50,000 bases of DNA from Cristatella mucedo (Eukaryota; Bryozoa; Phylactolaemata; Cristatellidae): positions 1,482,501 to 1,532,500 of the forward strand of contig WPIO01000068.1 in the NCBI GenBank assembly GCA_009760855.2, written 5' to 3'. The position numbers and the translations under genes were made by a program. Positions 10,476 through 19,387 of this stretch are shown here, piece after piece (position 1 is the stretch's first letter; every line of letters starts with the position of its first letter). Under the pieces are notes generated by a model. The model saw nothing but the letters and a program-made list of their open reading frames with translations, did no database searches and was not told where the DNA came from.

Positions 10476-10929
10476 GGCGGCTGAGTCATGACTCACTGTG
10501 GCCCCTGGCACTCCCCGTGTTTGGCTTCTGATCCACGGTGCACTCTGCCTCTGTAAGACCATTCGAAGTTTGTGAGGCGGCTCACATTTGTCCAGTGGAC
10601 ACTGTTTGCTGGTTGCAGTTCACCGGGGGAGTGCTCAAATCAATCTCGCTCCTCGAGTGAGCTTTGCCGACCTCTCACTCCATTGATACCGTCACGAATT
10701 TACGTCATTCGTGCCACCCGATATACTTTTGACGCTTTACTTCCCGCTTCTCTAACCTCTCAATTTTTTGTCGGTGCTTTATCGGTGCTCAAAATGGATT
10801 CTGCAACGCTGCCCTCTGGTGGATGTCACTACCAAGTTTTATCAGCCGTTCGATCAAGCTACCACTTATGTCTTTATAACAACTTCTAGTCCATTCGTCA
10901 GACTGGATTAGAAGCTCTTCATTCAGAAT

Positions 10930-11033
10930 TTGATGGGCTTGAGAGCTGGGAGGGATCAAAGCATAGGTATAAATGTGTGTCATCTGCATGATAGCGAAAG
11001 CCTATATTGTGCTTGGCGATCACATCGATTAGA
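10930..11033 (-). mobile_element. LINE family A fragment (motif C region)
   Basis: Minus-strand translation gives DVIAKHNIGFRYHADDTHLY and then LCFDPSQLSSPSNSE, the region around the reverse transcriptase motif C. It ends abruptly at a long GA repeat, so only about 100 bp is left. Confidence 0.8.
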
Positions 11034-11037
11034 GAGT

Positions 11038-11097
<60 letters not shown>

Positions 11098-11098
11098 A
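11034..11098. repeat. (GA)n microsatellite
   Basis: A nearly pure GA dinucleotide run of about 58 bases starts directly at the end of the LINE fragment. Confidence 0.97.
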
Positions 11099-11384
11099 CA
11101 CGGAAAAGAAGCAGACCAATCGCAGAGCCTCAGCATAACCTCGGCCGGTACTGGTGGGAAACCTGTTAAGGGCCATCTGCCCACGGGCAGCGAAAGTCTG
11201 GAAATAGCTTCCGGCTACTGTTGCTACCTGCCACTAGCTTGCTTGCATAGTTTAAGTCTCATCGAAAGACGCACCTGCTCCGATCAGCTTCCCCGTCGGC
11301 CCAGTGAGCTTGTCTATTCTAGTTTCTGTGCATTTGGGTGCACACATGTGCATGGTTCAGTGCATGCTAGTAGCTAGATGTACT

Positions 11385-11700
11385 ACTAATGTAATGTATC
11401 TCCGTCTCTAGCTCCGCAAAGACTGTGTGGGTGTTACATAGGAGAGTTTGGTGTAGCGCACTCACAGCCTGAGCGGCTTTCGGTACGCATTCGGTAGCCA
11501 ACAGACTTCGTCTCAGGCAACAGAAAAAGAAAGTGTGAAGCGTATCCGAGTCAGAAGAGCAGTTGAGGTAGCGAGTAACAAGGAGGTAGCAGCTCAGGAC
11601 GGGCGGCTTGAGAAGATATGTTGCAGTCGACAGCAAGAGGGGAGATGGCGTTGCGTAAGAATTGTGGAATAAGAGTTCCACAGTCGAGGACCTGCAGAGC
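11385..11700 (-). mobile_element. LINE family B 3' fragment
   Basis: On the minus strand it follows 23320-23575 closely: CACAATTCTTACGCAACG, the CTGCTACCTCC block, CGCTTCACACTTTCT, CCGAATGCGTACCGAAAG, CACTCACAGCCTGAG (plus strand) and GTGTTACATAGGAGAG. The frame is disrupted. Confidence 0.75.
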
Positions 11701-12310
11701 AAAAGCTTCTGTAGCCACGGTGTTTAAGCAGAGGAATTGAACAGCTCATTTACTATCCATGGATAATGAGGGCGCTCGGAGGCTGAAGCCGATGCAGCAG
11801 TTCGGCGACGTAGCTACAGAATTACAGTCAAACGCTGTCAGCTACGTGTCTTGATAGAATGGTCGAGCGAGTAAGTCACTAGCAGCATTATCATTGAAAC
11901 GGCTTCGTGCTAAATCACCTTAAGACTGATATTCATCGACTAAGATCGATTGGGGGCAGTTATTCATCTATAGCGGTTTCTGAACTATAAGGGCTAGGAG
12001 CTGATTAAGCAATAATCTGCGGCCTACGCAGCCTTACAAGCAATCGCCGCGTATTATAAGCAGACAGCTGTGCTCTGAGAATTGGTGCGTCGACATACAG
12101 CTGAGCTACGCTCTGGGCCTCTGAGCCCTACGAGAGTGTTACTCGTCATGGCCGCCGATGAAAGCCAGTCACCCGCTGTCGCTGTCAAATATATCTCTCT
12201 AGGCTAGGGCTATGGACCTATTACGTTACGATATGGGTCCGCTCTTCCTTAAGGAAGCCGCGTTTCGCTCCGGTCGTATTAGCTGGGCAAATTGGTGCCG
12301 AATCTTCAAG
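11701..12310. other. No recognisable gene or repeat
   Basis: Mixed-composition DNA without a frame longer than about 60 codons and without recognisable element ends. Confidence 0.4.
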
Positions 12311-12314
12311 TCGC

Positions 12315-12400
12315 TAGCCATAATAATAACAATAATACCTTTGATAAAGCGCTCTCAGAGGACTCGATGTCTTTCTGGCCGCTTTACAATTGCTGCATGA
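12315..12400 (-). mobile_element. LINE family A 3' end fragment
   Basis: The plus strand reads ATAATAATAACAATAATACC, then TTTGATAAAGCGCTCTCAGA, GGACTCGATGTCTTTC and CCGCTTTACAATTGCTGC, the complement of the LINE 3' UTR end with its ATT-type tail. Only the terminal 85 bp is kept. Confidence 0.75.
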
Positions 12401-12489
12401 TTCCAAGCCATGATTCCAAGGCACAGTGCTTCAGCGGTATTCATCCTGTGGCGGCTAGGACTAGCAACGTTACGGGTGCCGTGTTTGTT

Positions 12490-12800
<311 letters not shown>

Positions 12801-13260
12801 AGAGACTGTGAGAGCCTGACCGAAGCTCTCGGGCTCTTTGGGCGACGGTCTGCCGGCGAGCGAGTCGTTGAGCTGAGCTTTAGCTGTCGCGAACGTGCTT
12901 CTGAAGTCTGAAGCGGCCTGTCGTTTCGGCCGCAATTTGCAGGCGGCACTTGGCACTCACGCCAGAGCCGCGGTTCTTCGGTGCAGCTCGTTACATTTTG
13001 GCATGCATTTCAGTCTGCATCGTTTGCAGCGGGCGGCGTGCGATTGTCGTAGCCATACCTCGCTCGGTGCTACAAACCCGACGTGGCGGCTTCTCAGCTC
13101 CCACTAAAGGCCACAAAGGCGGCGCTCAGGAGGTAGGGGGTGTCTGTCTACAGCGACGCCTGACGAGTCAGGGCAAAGCCGGCGCCTCGAAGCCAGGCTA
13201 ACGAATAGTACGTGTAGCACCGACATTCACGCCCGCGCACGCGCGCGGGAGCAGAACGCG
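12801..13260. promoter_or_regulatory. CpG-rich block without a clear exon
   Basis: G+C and CpG rise sharply after the GA repeat (12830-13260). No ATG with a convincing donor was found on either strand. It may be a promoter-type island or the remains of one. Confidence 0.25.
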
Positions 13261-13317
13261 GCGGTGGCGATCGACAGCACCGGCACCTCACTACGAGCAG
13301 TTCGTGCCTCTAATGTT

Positions 13318-13480
13318 TCGGTATGGCCCAGCGGTCAAGGCGATCGCCTTAGACGACCGAGGTCAAGGTCATTGCATTTGACAGCCAAGTTCGTGGGCTC
13401 GAGCCATGTGGCATATGGGTAGCTCCTGAATAAATACAGATTAAGTTCTCTTTGAGTGCTGCACAAATGAATGCAAGAGC
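13318..13480 (+). mobile_element. SINE family 2, long subfamily
   Basis: A-box TGGCCCAGCGGTCAAGG, an extra AAGGTCATTGCATTTGAC segment, B-box-like GGGCTCGAGCC, GTGGCATATG, and the LINE-like end GATTAAGTTCTCTTTGAGTG followed by CTGCACAAATGAATG. Confidence 0.85.
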
Positions 13481-14488
13481 TATCTATGCACAGGAACTTT
13501 TATTATTTATTTACATTTAGAGTGTAGGTGGTTATATTCAATAGCCACAGAGAGACTCGAGTTTACAGTAGCTGTCATATGCCAACAGTCATCGATCTAC
13601 CGTCATATCCCTCACTTCAAAGCTCAAAGCACAGCTGACTATTAAAGCGACGCATCCAGTCATTAAGTATGCTTTCATTCAGGACCAGCTGATAATTCTC
13701 TTGGGTTGCCGCAATCTGGCCGATGTAGCAACGTAGCGTTAAGCCGCCCCGTCCTGGGATTGAGGCCTTCCTCTTCAGGGATGATTAAAAAACGTCCAAC
13801 GAAACCAAATATCTGTAGGTGTCAACTTTAGGCTTCGCCATCTCGTCAGGACCTAAAGTAAATTGCTGCTGAGAATTTGCACGCGCCTCCGGTCGGCACC
13901 TGGCGCTGTGGCCGTCCTGTCTTCCCCTGCATCGCAGATAGCCGTCGCCGCAGCAGCAACAAGCGAGGCTTCAATGCGTCTTTTGAGCACGTGACTTCTC
14001 CGGCGTCCAGGTCGTCGGCGCTTCACTAGCTTAGAGCCAGGCGAGCACCTTTGGCATCAGCCCTATTTCAATAAACGCGGCGAAACATTGCGTCATTACA
14101 AACCGAAGAAGGAAGTACAATCCATTTACTTTTACGACGCACCGATTCAGCTTCAGCTGCAGACATAAAGTCAAGCAGTAGATGCAAAGTCGCCGGAGCG
14201 TATTAAACGCAGTCGTGCCAAAGGAGGCGCAAGCTATCGCAGAATAGCGCCTCCTCATTTGGCGCGAACAGCGAGAGTTGGCAGCAGTCGCGCTACACGC
14301 GGTGTGCAGGCGCCAGCGCACCGCGGCTATGTCGCACGTATGCAAATCAGCCTGAGCATCGTCGGCGAAGCAGTTCCTAACGTCATCGGTTAGTGCAGAA
14401 GCCAGTGTCGAAGCGAGCTGCAATAGTCAGAGGCGGCGATCAACCGACGCAGTAAGATGGATGACTGCATTCATTCGTCGGAGCTTCC
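13481..14488. other. No recognisable gene or repeat
   Basis: A minus frame of 130 codons is open at 14031-14423 but shows no domain or family. The stretch contains no tRNA-like box and no inverted terminal repeat. Confidence 0.35.
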
Positions 14489-14496
14489 ATCTAGGC

Positions 14497-14817
14497 CAGC
14501 GGTTCTCAACCTGTGGGTCGCGACCTCTTTGCGGGTCTAACGACCCTTTCACAGGGGTCACCCTAAGACCATCGGAAAACACGCATTTCCGATGGTCTTA
14601 GGAACCGATATTGTTTTTATGATTGATCGCTATGCTTTAATTACGTTCAATTTTTAACAATGAAAATGCATCCTGCATATCAGATATTCACATTACGATC
14701 CATAGCAGCAAATTTCCAGCTATGAAGTATTAGCGAAAGCAATTTTATGGTTGGCGTTGCCACTACGTGAGGAACTGTATTAAAGGATCGCGGCTTTAGG
14801 AAGAATGAAAACCACTG
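14497..14817 (+). mobile_element. SPIN-like non-autonomous hAT element
   Basis: The left end CAGCGGTTCTCAACCTGTGG, the block GTCGCGACC, ACGACCCTTTCACAGGGGTC, and the right-end blocks GGAACTGTATTAAAGGATCG and AAAACCACTG match my recollection of the SPIN (Space Invaders) hAT family of vertebrates and some invertebrates. The ends form imperfect inverted repeats (CAGCGGTT against CAGTGGTT). An internal perfect palindrome TAAGACCATCGGAAA...TTTCCGATGGTCTTA lies at about 14564-14601. Flanks ATCTAGGC (14489-14496) and GTCTAGAC (14818-14825) agree at 6 of 8 positions and have central TA, as expected for an aged 8-bp hAT target duplication. There is no transposase inside. The family is named from memory. 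Confidence 0.82.
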
Positions 14818-14920
14818 GTCTAGACTAGGGCTGCCAGCAAAGGGCGCCTGGACTGGCACGGTGGACTGCAACTAGCAGCGCAGAGGCTGATTTTCATTCG
14901 GCCACTCGGCGATGCAGCGC

Positions 14921-15000
14921 TTGAAAAATAAATAAAATAATAAAATAATAAATAAGAAGTAAAAATAAATAAAAAATAAAATAACAAAACAAAAAAAAAG
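14921..15000. repeat. A-rich / AAT-type low-complexity tract
   Basis: About 80 bases of AAAT, AAAAT and A runs. It could be an old poly(A)-type tail, but no element end is recognisable beside it. Confidence 0.85.
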
Positions 15001-15287
15001 CCTCGGATTTACAATGCCACCGACGCGCTCGAGCCGAATTCCCCGTCTGTACCGAGCGGGCGAGCGTGTATGGGTTGTGAGCGAGCCCAGGGGTCAGGTT
15101 GACCAAGGTCTTTGGCTGACGAGGTCGGTCGTGCGCTGGAGCGCTGTGGCGTGTGCGAAGTGCCAGGGTTAGTGATTCAGCTTTCTTACTACGCTCTGGT
15201 AATGCATTTTACTTTATTTTGAATATTTTTTAATTATTATAGTTATTTTTGTTATATATATATATATTTAGTGTAAATTATGAGCCG

Positions 15288-15472
15288 TGATGGCACACTA
15301 GGTAAGGCGGTTGCTTTCACGACCTCGTTCCCGAGGTCGTGGGTTCGATTCCTGCAGTGGGCGATTCTTTATCGCTACTGCAAGCGGTGGTGATAGCCAT
15401 AAAGGCTCTTCTGTCGCTATACAAAAAAGGCTGTTTAATCAGCTAGGAATTATAATTAATTAATTATAGCAA
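15288..15472 (+). mobile_element. SINE family 1 (tRNA-derived)
   Basis: It has head GAGCCGTGATGGCACACTAG, a perfect B-box GGTTCGATTCC, body AAGGCTCTTCTGTCGC, end GGCTGTTTAATCAGCTAGGA and an AATTAATTAATTA tail. AATTAT occurs on both sides of the element and may be a short target duplication. Confidence 0.88.
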
Positions 15473-15874
15473 TTTTTTTCGGTGTCAAGTGCAAGTATTA
15501 CGCCAGTTGCTGTCGGTGACCAGAGAGTGCACCGTGCGGTGCACTAACGCCGGTGCAGGCACAGATAGCGAAACCCCGCGAGCCGCCCAACGGCGTGCCC
15601 CAAAGGAGCCGCGAATGGCTCGACGTGCAAGGTCACGGCCTCTAGTGGCTTGTGCGGCCGCGCACGGCAGGCGGTAGTCTCAAAACGCAGAACTACCAGA
15701 GGTCAACTGGCATGGGACTGAACGCGGATGAAGGATCTCGGCTCGTGCACAGCGTCAGCGCACACGAGCGCTCGAAGGGCAAATTAGCGCTGACCGAGCG
15801 ATAGCTAAGAGAGAGAGAGGTGAGCTGGTGCGTCGCAGGCGCTCCTTTGCAAGCGTCGTCGAGACAGGGAATGT

Positions 15875-16412
15875 CGCGACGTCAGTCGGGGGTGAGTTTT
15901 ATGCTTTGGGAGCATACAAACTAAAGGCATGGTCTCCAAAAGGATTAGAAGGATCGCTAGAGGCCTAGCTTAACGATTTTATTTATTTAAATAAAGTGAG
16001 TCGTACGTGGCTAGTCTTGTGGTGGAATCGGTCCAATAGGTAGGCTGGCGCAAGAGAATGGAGGGTTCTTAAAAGTGAGTGACAGCACTCTGAAGTCGAT
16101 ACGCTGCTTGATGAGGAGGCAGTGCAAGCGGATGAGAGCCGGTTTAGTGGGGCAATTGAGATGCTCATGACTTGCATGCCTGGCAGCAGCATTTACACTA
16201 ATGTCACGTAAGCGTCTCATTTCGGAGCCAGGGTGTGAATAATGTCTAAGGTAACTCCCAATGAGAGGTCACAAATAAGTGGACCAGCTTGATGTGCAGT
16301 ATCCATATCCACGTAGACCCGACTAGCACGAGGTTTTCCCATTGCTTGCTAATCTGTTTTACCCTCCTTAAATTTGAGAAAGTTTGCTGATGCCATGCAT
16401 GTAACTAAACTT
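15875..16412 (-). mobile_element. LINE family A, very degenerate 3' half
   Basis: Matches in order to the 2245-3200 copy include GAGTTTTATGCTTTGGGAGC, AAGTCGATACGCTGCTTGAT, GTGGACCAGCTTG with GTGCAGTATCC, and AATTTGAGAAAGTTTGCTG. The sequence is interrupted by an AT-rich patch near 15980 and large gaps. No frame remains. Confidence 0.6.
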
Positions 16413-16579
16413 CGGCTATTGATTTCCTGGCGGCGAGTGGCAAAGCGCTGGAAAAGAGATTTAGTTCCGCCGCTGAGTGCGATACAAATTATCAATAATC
16501 ATTACTACTACTAGTTATCAATTCATGCTGTATCAATGGCTTCTAAATGGCCTTATTGTACTAGAATCAGACAGAGCGG

Positions 16580-16637
16580 GAGAGATGAGAGAGAGAGAGA
16601 GATGGGAGAGGGAGAGAGAGAGAGAGAGAGATAAGAG

Positions 16638-16689
<52 letters not shown>

Positions 16690-16735
16690 AGCGGAGAGAC
16701 AAGAAGAGAGGAGAGAGGAGAAAAAAGGAGAGAGA
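16580..16735. repeat. (GA)n microsatellite, interrupted
   Basis: GA runs with GATAAGA and GGAGA interruptions over about 150 bases. Confidence 0.95.
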
Positions 16736-16857
16736 GCGAGGCTTGTGCGTGACTGTCCCACGCTCGCTGTCCCGGAGTCGCTTGGAGCGGCGTACGCCGG
16801 TCAGTTTGCAGCTCCTTGCAAATGTCTTGCGAAACCAACAAGACTAAATCGAAGTGT

Positions 16858-16990
16858 TCGAGCTTGCTATCATTAGCCATTCGATCATGTTTCCTTTGCA
16901 GCAAATGTAAAGTGCCTGGAAGTGGACCGAGTTCTCGGATGGCGCTATACAAATGTATTAGTATTGTTATTATTATTACTAATATTATCT
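16858..16990 (+). mobile_element. LINE family B 3' end fragment
   Basis: ATTAGCCATTCGATCATGTT, GCAAATGTAAAGTGCCTGGA and GAGTTCTCGGATGGCGCTAT, then TATTGTTATTATTATT, mirror the end of the copy at 23690-23815. It is a minimal 3' fragment with its ATT tail. Confidence 0.7.
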
Positions 16991-17029
16991 CATAACGCTT
17001 GGTTTTATCGGCGCCGCTCGATATCGACG

Positions 17030-17930
17030 CTTAGCGTGGCGTACTAATGCGGGCGCGCTTCTCTGAGAGAGCTTTGCAGGCGGCTGCTGAGCAGCTGCGG
17101 ATCAACTTCGAGCGTTGCGTAGCCGCTTCTGGATTTGTGTCCGTATCTGTACCGTTGAGGTCAGATCAAAAATTCGAGAGCGCGCCACTAAGGCGGGCCG
17201 GACTCGAGGACTGTCAGCCACGCCTGGCACACTATGCGGCCGCGTCCGAGTGGATTCGGCTAGCGCAAGAGCGCACGGGGAGGCGGCGGCGGCCCGTGAC
17301 CGGAAGCTGCGCCGATTCCGAGCTGGCGCCGCTTCCCTTTCCCGCTTCATCCGCCCGGCGGTTTACCGGCGGGTGCCGGCGCCGCCGCCCTGCGGTAAAC
17401 TGCCGCACGGATCTTCCTACATCGCAGCATCGTCAGTCTCGCAGAACTGTTCGTTGGCATCAAAACGTTTTTCTTTGTAATATTGGCGACCTCAAGCGGC
17501 GACTCAACCGGAGGCGCCCAGCAGCGACGCCGGAGACGCGCTACGGCTACTGGCGGCGCGCTCTACTAGTAGCTGGCCGCCGACCTAGGCCAGCCGCCGC
17601 GGCACCGGCCGGGCCCGGGCCAATCGCTGCCTGGCCGTCGCCCGCCTCGGCCGGCGCTTTTTTTCGGCGGCGCCGCTCTCCGCAGCTCGGCGGTCCGTGG
17701 CAGCCGCCGGTTTGTGGCTGGCCGACGACACGTGATCTGCGGGAACAAAGGCAAGCTCGGCCGACGGGTCTCGCTGCGCGGCGCGTCGAAAGGCCGGCGG
17801 GCGAGCGGCGGGGCTGACGGGGCGCTCCGCCGCTCGCCCGCGGCGCTACGGGCCAGCGCCGTCCAGGCGACCGGTCGTCGAGCCTCTGCGCATGGACGCT
17901 CCACACCCACTTCCGCTCCATCCACCTCCG
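17030..17930. promoter_or_regulatory. CpG-rich island; long open frames of doubtful meaning
   Basis: About 900 bases of G+C-rich, CpG-rich DNA. A plus frame stays open for 256 codons from 17047 with Arg-, Ala- and Pro-rich sequence, but similar length frames exist on the opposite strand at the same place. No domain is visible. The best reading is a promoter-type island, possibly holding an untranslated or first exon. Confidence 0.3.
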
Positions 17931-17947
17931 GGCTGAGCGTCCGAAGA

Positions 17948-18125
17948 GTCGTGATGGCTCACTAGGTAAGGCGGTTGGTTTTCACGACCTCGGCCCCGAG
18001 GCCGTGGGATCGAATCCTGTGGTGGGCGATCCTATATCGCCACTGTAAGCGGTGGTGATAGCCGTAAAGGCTCTTCTGTCGCTATACTAAAAGAGGCTGT
18101 TAAATCAGCTAGTATTTATTTATTT
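17948..18125 (+). mobile_element. SINE family 1 (tRNA-derived)
   Basis: The head is GAGTCGTGATGGCTCACTAG, the B-box-like site is GGATCGAATCC, and the body carries AAGGCTCTTCTGTCGC and GGCTGTTAAATCAGCTAG before a TATTTATTTATTTA tail. It lies about 0.9 kb downstream of the SLC26 stop and opposite in orientation. On the SLC26 sense strand its tail reads as overlapping AATAAA hexamers. Confidence 0.87.
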
Positions 18126-18627
18126 AAAGCGGCCGACGGCGTGCTTAGAATGAGTCGTCCATGTTGATTTTTACCGAGCCGCGGAGCGCGTTCGAGACAT
18201 TGAATGCGTCGAGGTGGTCGCGGAACGTCTTTGCTGAATCGGAATGTAGAAAGGGCTCCAGACAGAGGCTTGTGTCTCTTAGGATTCTGTTAAAGTTAAT
18301 TTAATCGCCACTATTGCGACGGCAATGCAACTGGACGCCCACTTCGTAAATACGCATCGTCGCGAACTCGTCGCGTTCAGGGTATGTAGAGCACTAGCGT
18401 TCCTTTCCATTGCTCGCCTTCGCTCCTCACGTGACTCCCGCGGGACCTGCGGGTTCGTGCTCGCAGCGTGAAGGAGCAAAGCGAACCTACCGGGGCAACT
18501 TAATCGGGCCTACTGCTTGCTACCTCTCCGACGAAAGTTGAAGAAAACGGGGCATTTTTAAAACGCTCTTTAAAAAGCTCGCCAAAACGCGGCTATTTCG
18601 ACGGCATGAGCGCACAACGACCGCCCC

Positions 18628-18677
18628 GGCTCGGCCTCGGTCATCTGCTGCCCGCAGCAGATGACCGAGGCCGAGCC
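18628..18677. other. Perfect 23-bp hairpin with a 4-base loop
   Basis: The left arm GGCTCGGCCTCGGTCATCTG+CTG (18628-18650), loop CCCG (18651-18654) and right arm CAGCAGATGACCGAGGCCGA+GCC (18655-18677) pair without a mismatch. Located about 340 bp past the SLC26 stop codon on its sense strand. Confidence 0.95.
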
Positions 18678-18756
18678 AGAGCTTCCTTCCGGCCAGCGCT
18701 CGACCGGAGGTCGCGCTCTTCCCGCCGCTCCTTTGGCGCGGCTCGGCGATTGTGCT

Positions 18757-18774
18757 CTCTCTCTCTCTCTCTCT

Positions 18775-18860
<86 letters not shown>

Positions 18861-18945
18861 CCTATCTCTCTCTCTCTCTCTCTCTTTTCCTATCTCTCTC
18901 TCGCTCTCTATCTATCTAGCTATCTATCTCTCTATCGATCTACCG
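18757..18945. repeat. (CT)n microsatellite with CTAT tail
   Basis: Almost 150 bases of CT broken by TTTTTTC and TTTTCCTA, passing into TATCTATCTAGC units. On the SLC26 sense strand it is a GA tract 75 bases after the stop codon and would probably be in the 3' UTR. Confidence 0.96.
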
Positions 18946-19019
18946 AACTACCTCTCCGTTGAATCTGCCATAGCTTCAAAGCCATAGCAGAGCATCCGTA
19001 GCGTTCAGGACGATGACGA

Positions 19020-19356
19020 CTACATGTCAGTGCCCTGCTCTTCCGGAGTGGCGGTGAAGGCAGCGAGCGCGACGTGGCGCTCAACCTCTGCAAGGGTGAC
19101 AAAAGCGGACTCGTAGAGCGAGGGCGCCACCTGCTTGAGCGTCCTGCGCACGGGCGAGGAGCATGCGGCGAGGTAGAAATCTACGGAGCAGTCCTCCTCC
19201 AGCGCCGCTCGCAGCTTGGCGAGCGCCTTCGCACCAGCCTTGTCGATGTAGCCCACGTGGGAACAGTCGAGGGCCACCGCCCTAATAGCCAAGGCGGGCG
19301 GCCTCGCTTCGCGCGACGAGCCCGCTGAGGCCGGTTCGCCGCCGCCGCCGCCGCCG

Positions 19357-19387
<31 letters not shown>

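Noticed and set aside
9965-10531. A 188-codon plus frame as a protein gene
   Set aside because: The 3' third is the minisatellite and the rest has no recognisable domain, signal peptide or splice support.
15288-15360. A tRNA gene call based on A- and B-boxes
   Set aside because: The same head occurs in four copies with a common non-tRNA body and tail and does not fold as a complete cloverleaf by eye, so it is a SINE head.
17047-17817. A 256-codon plus frame in a CpG island
   Set aside because: Low-information Arg/Ala/Pro sequence with equally long frames on the other strand; no domain, and stops are rare in such G+C-rich DNA.
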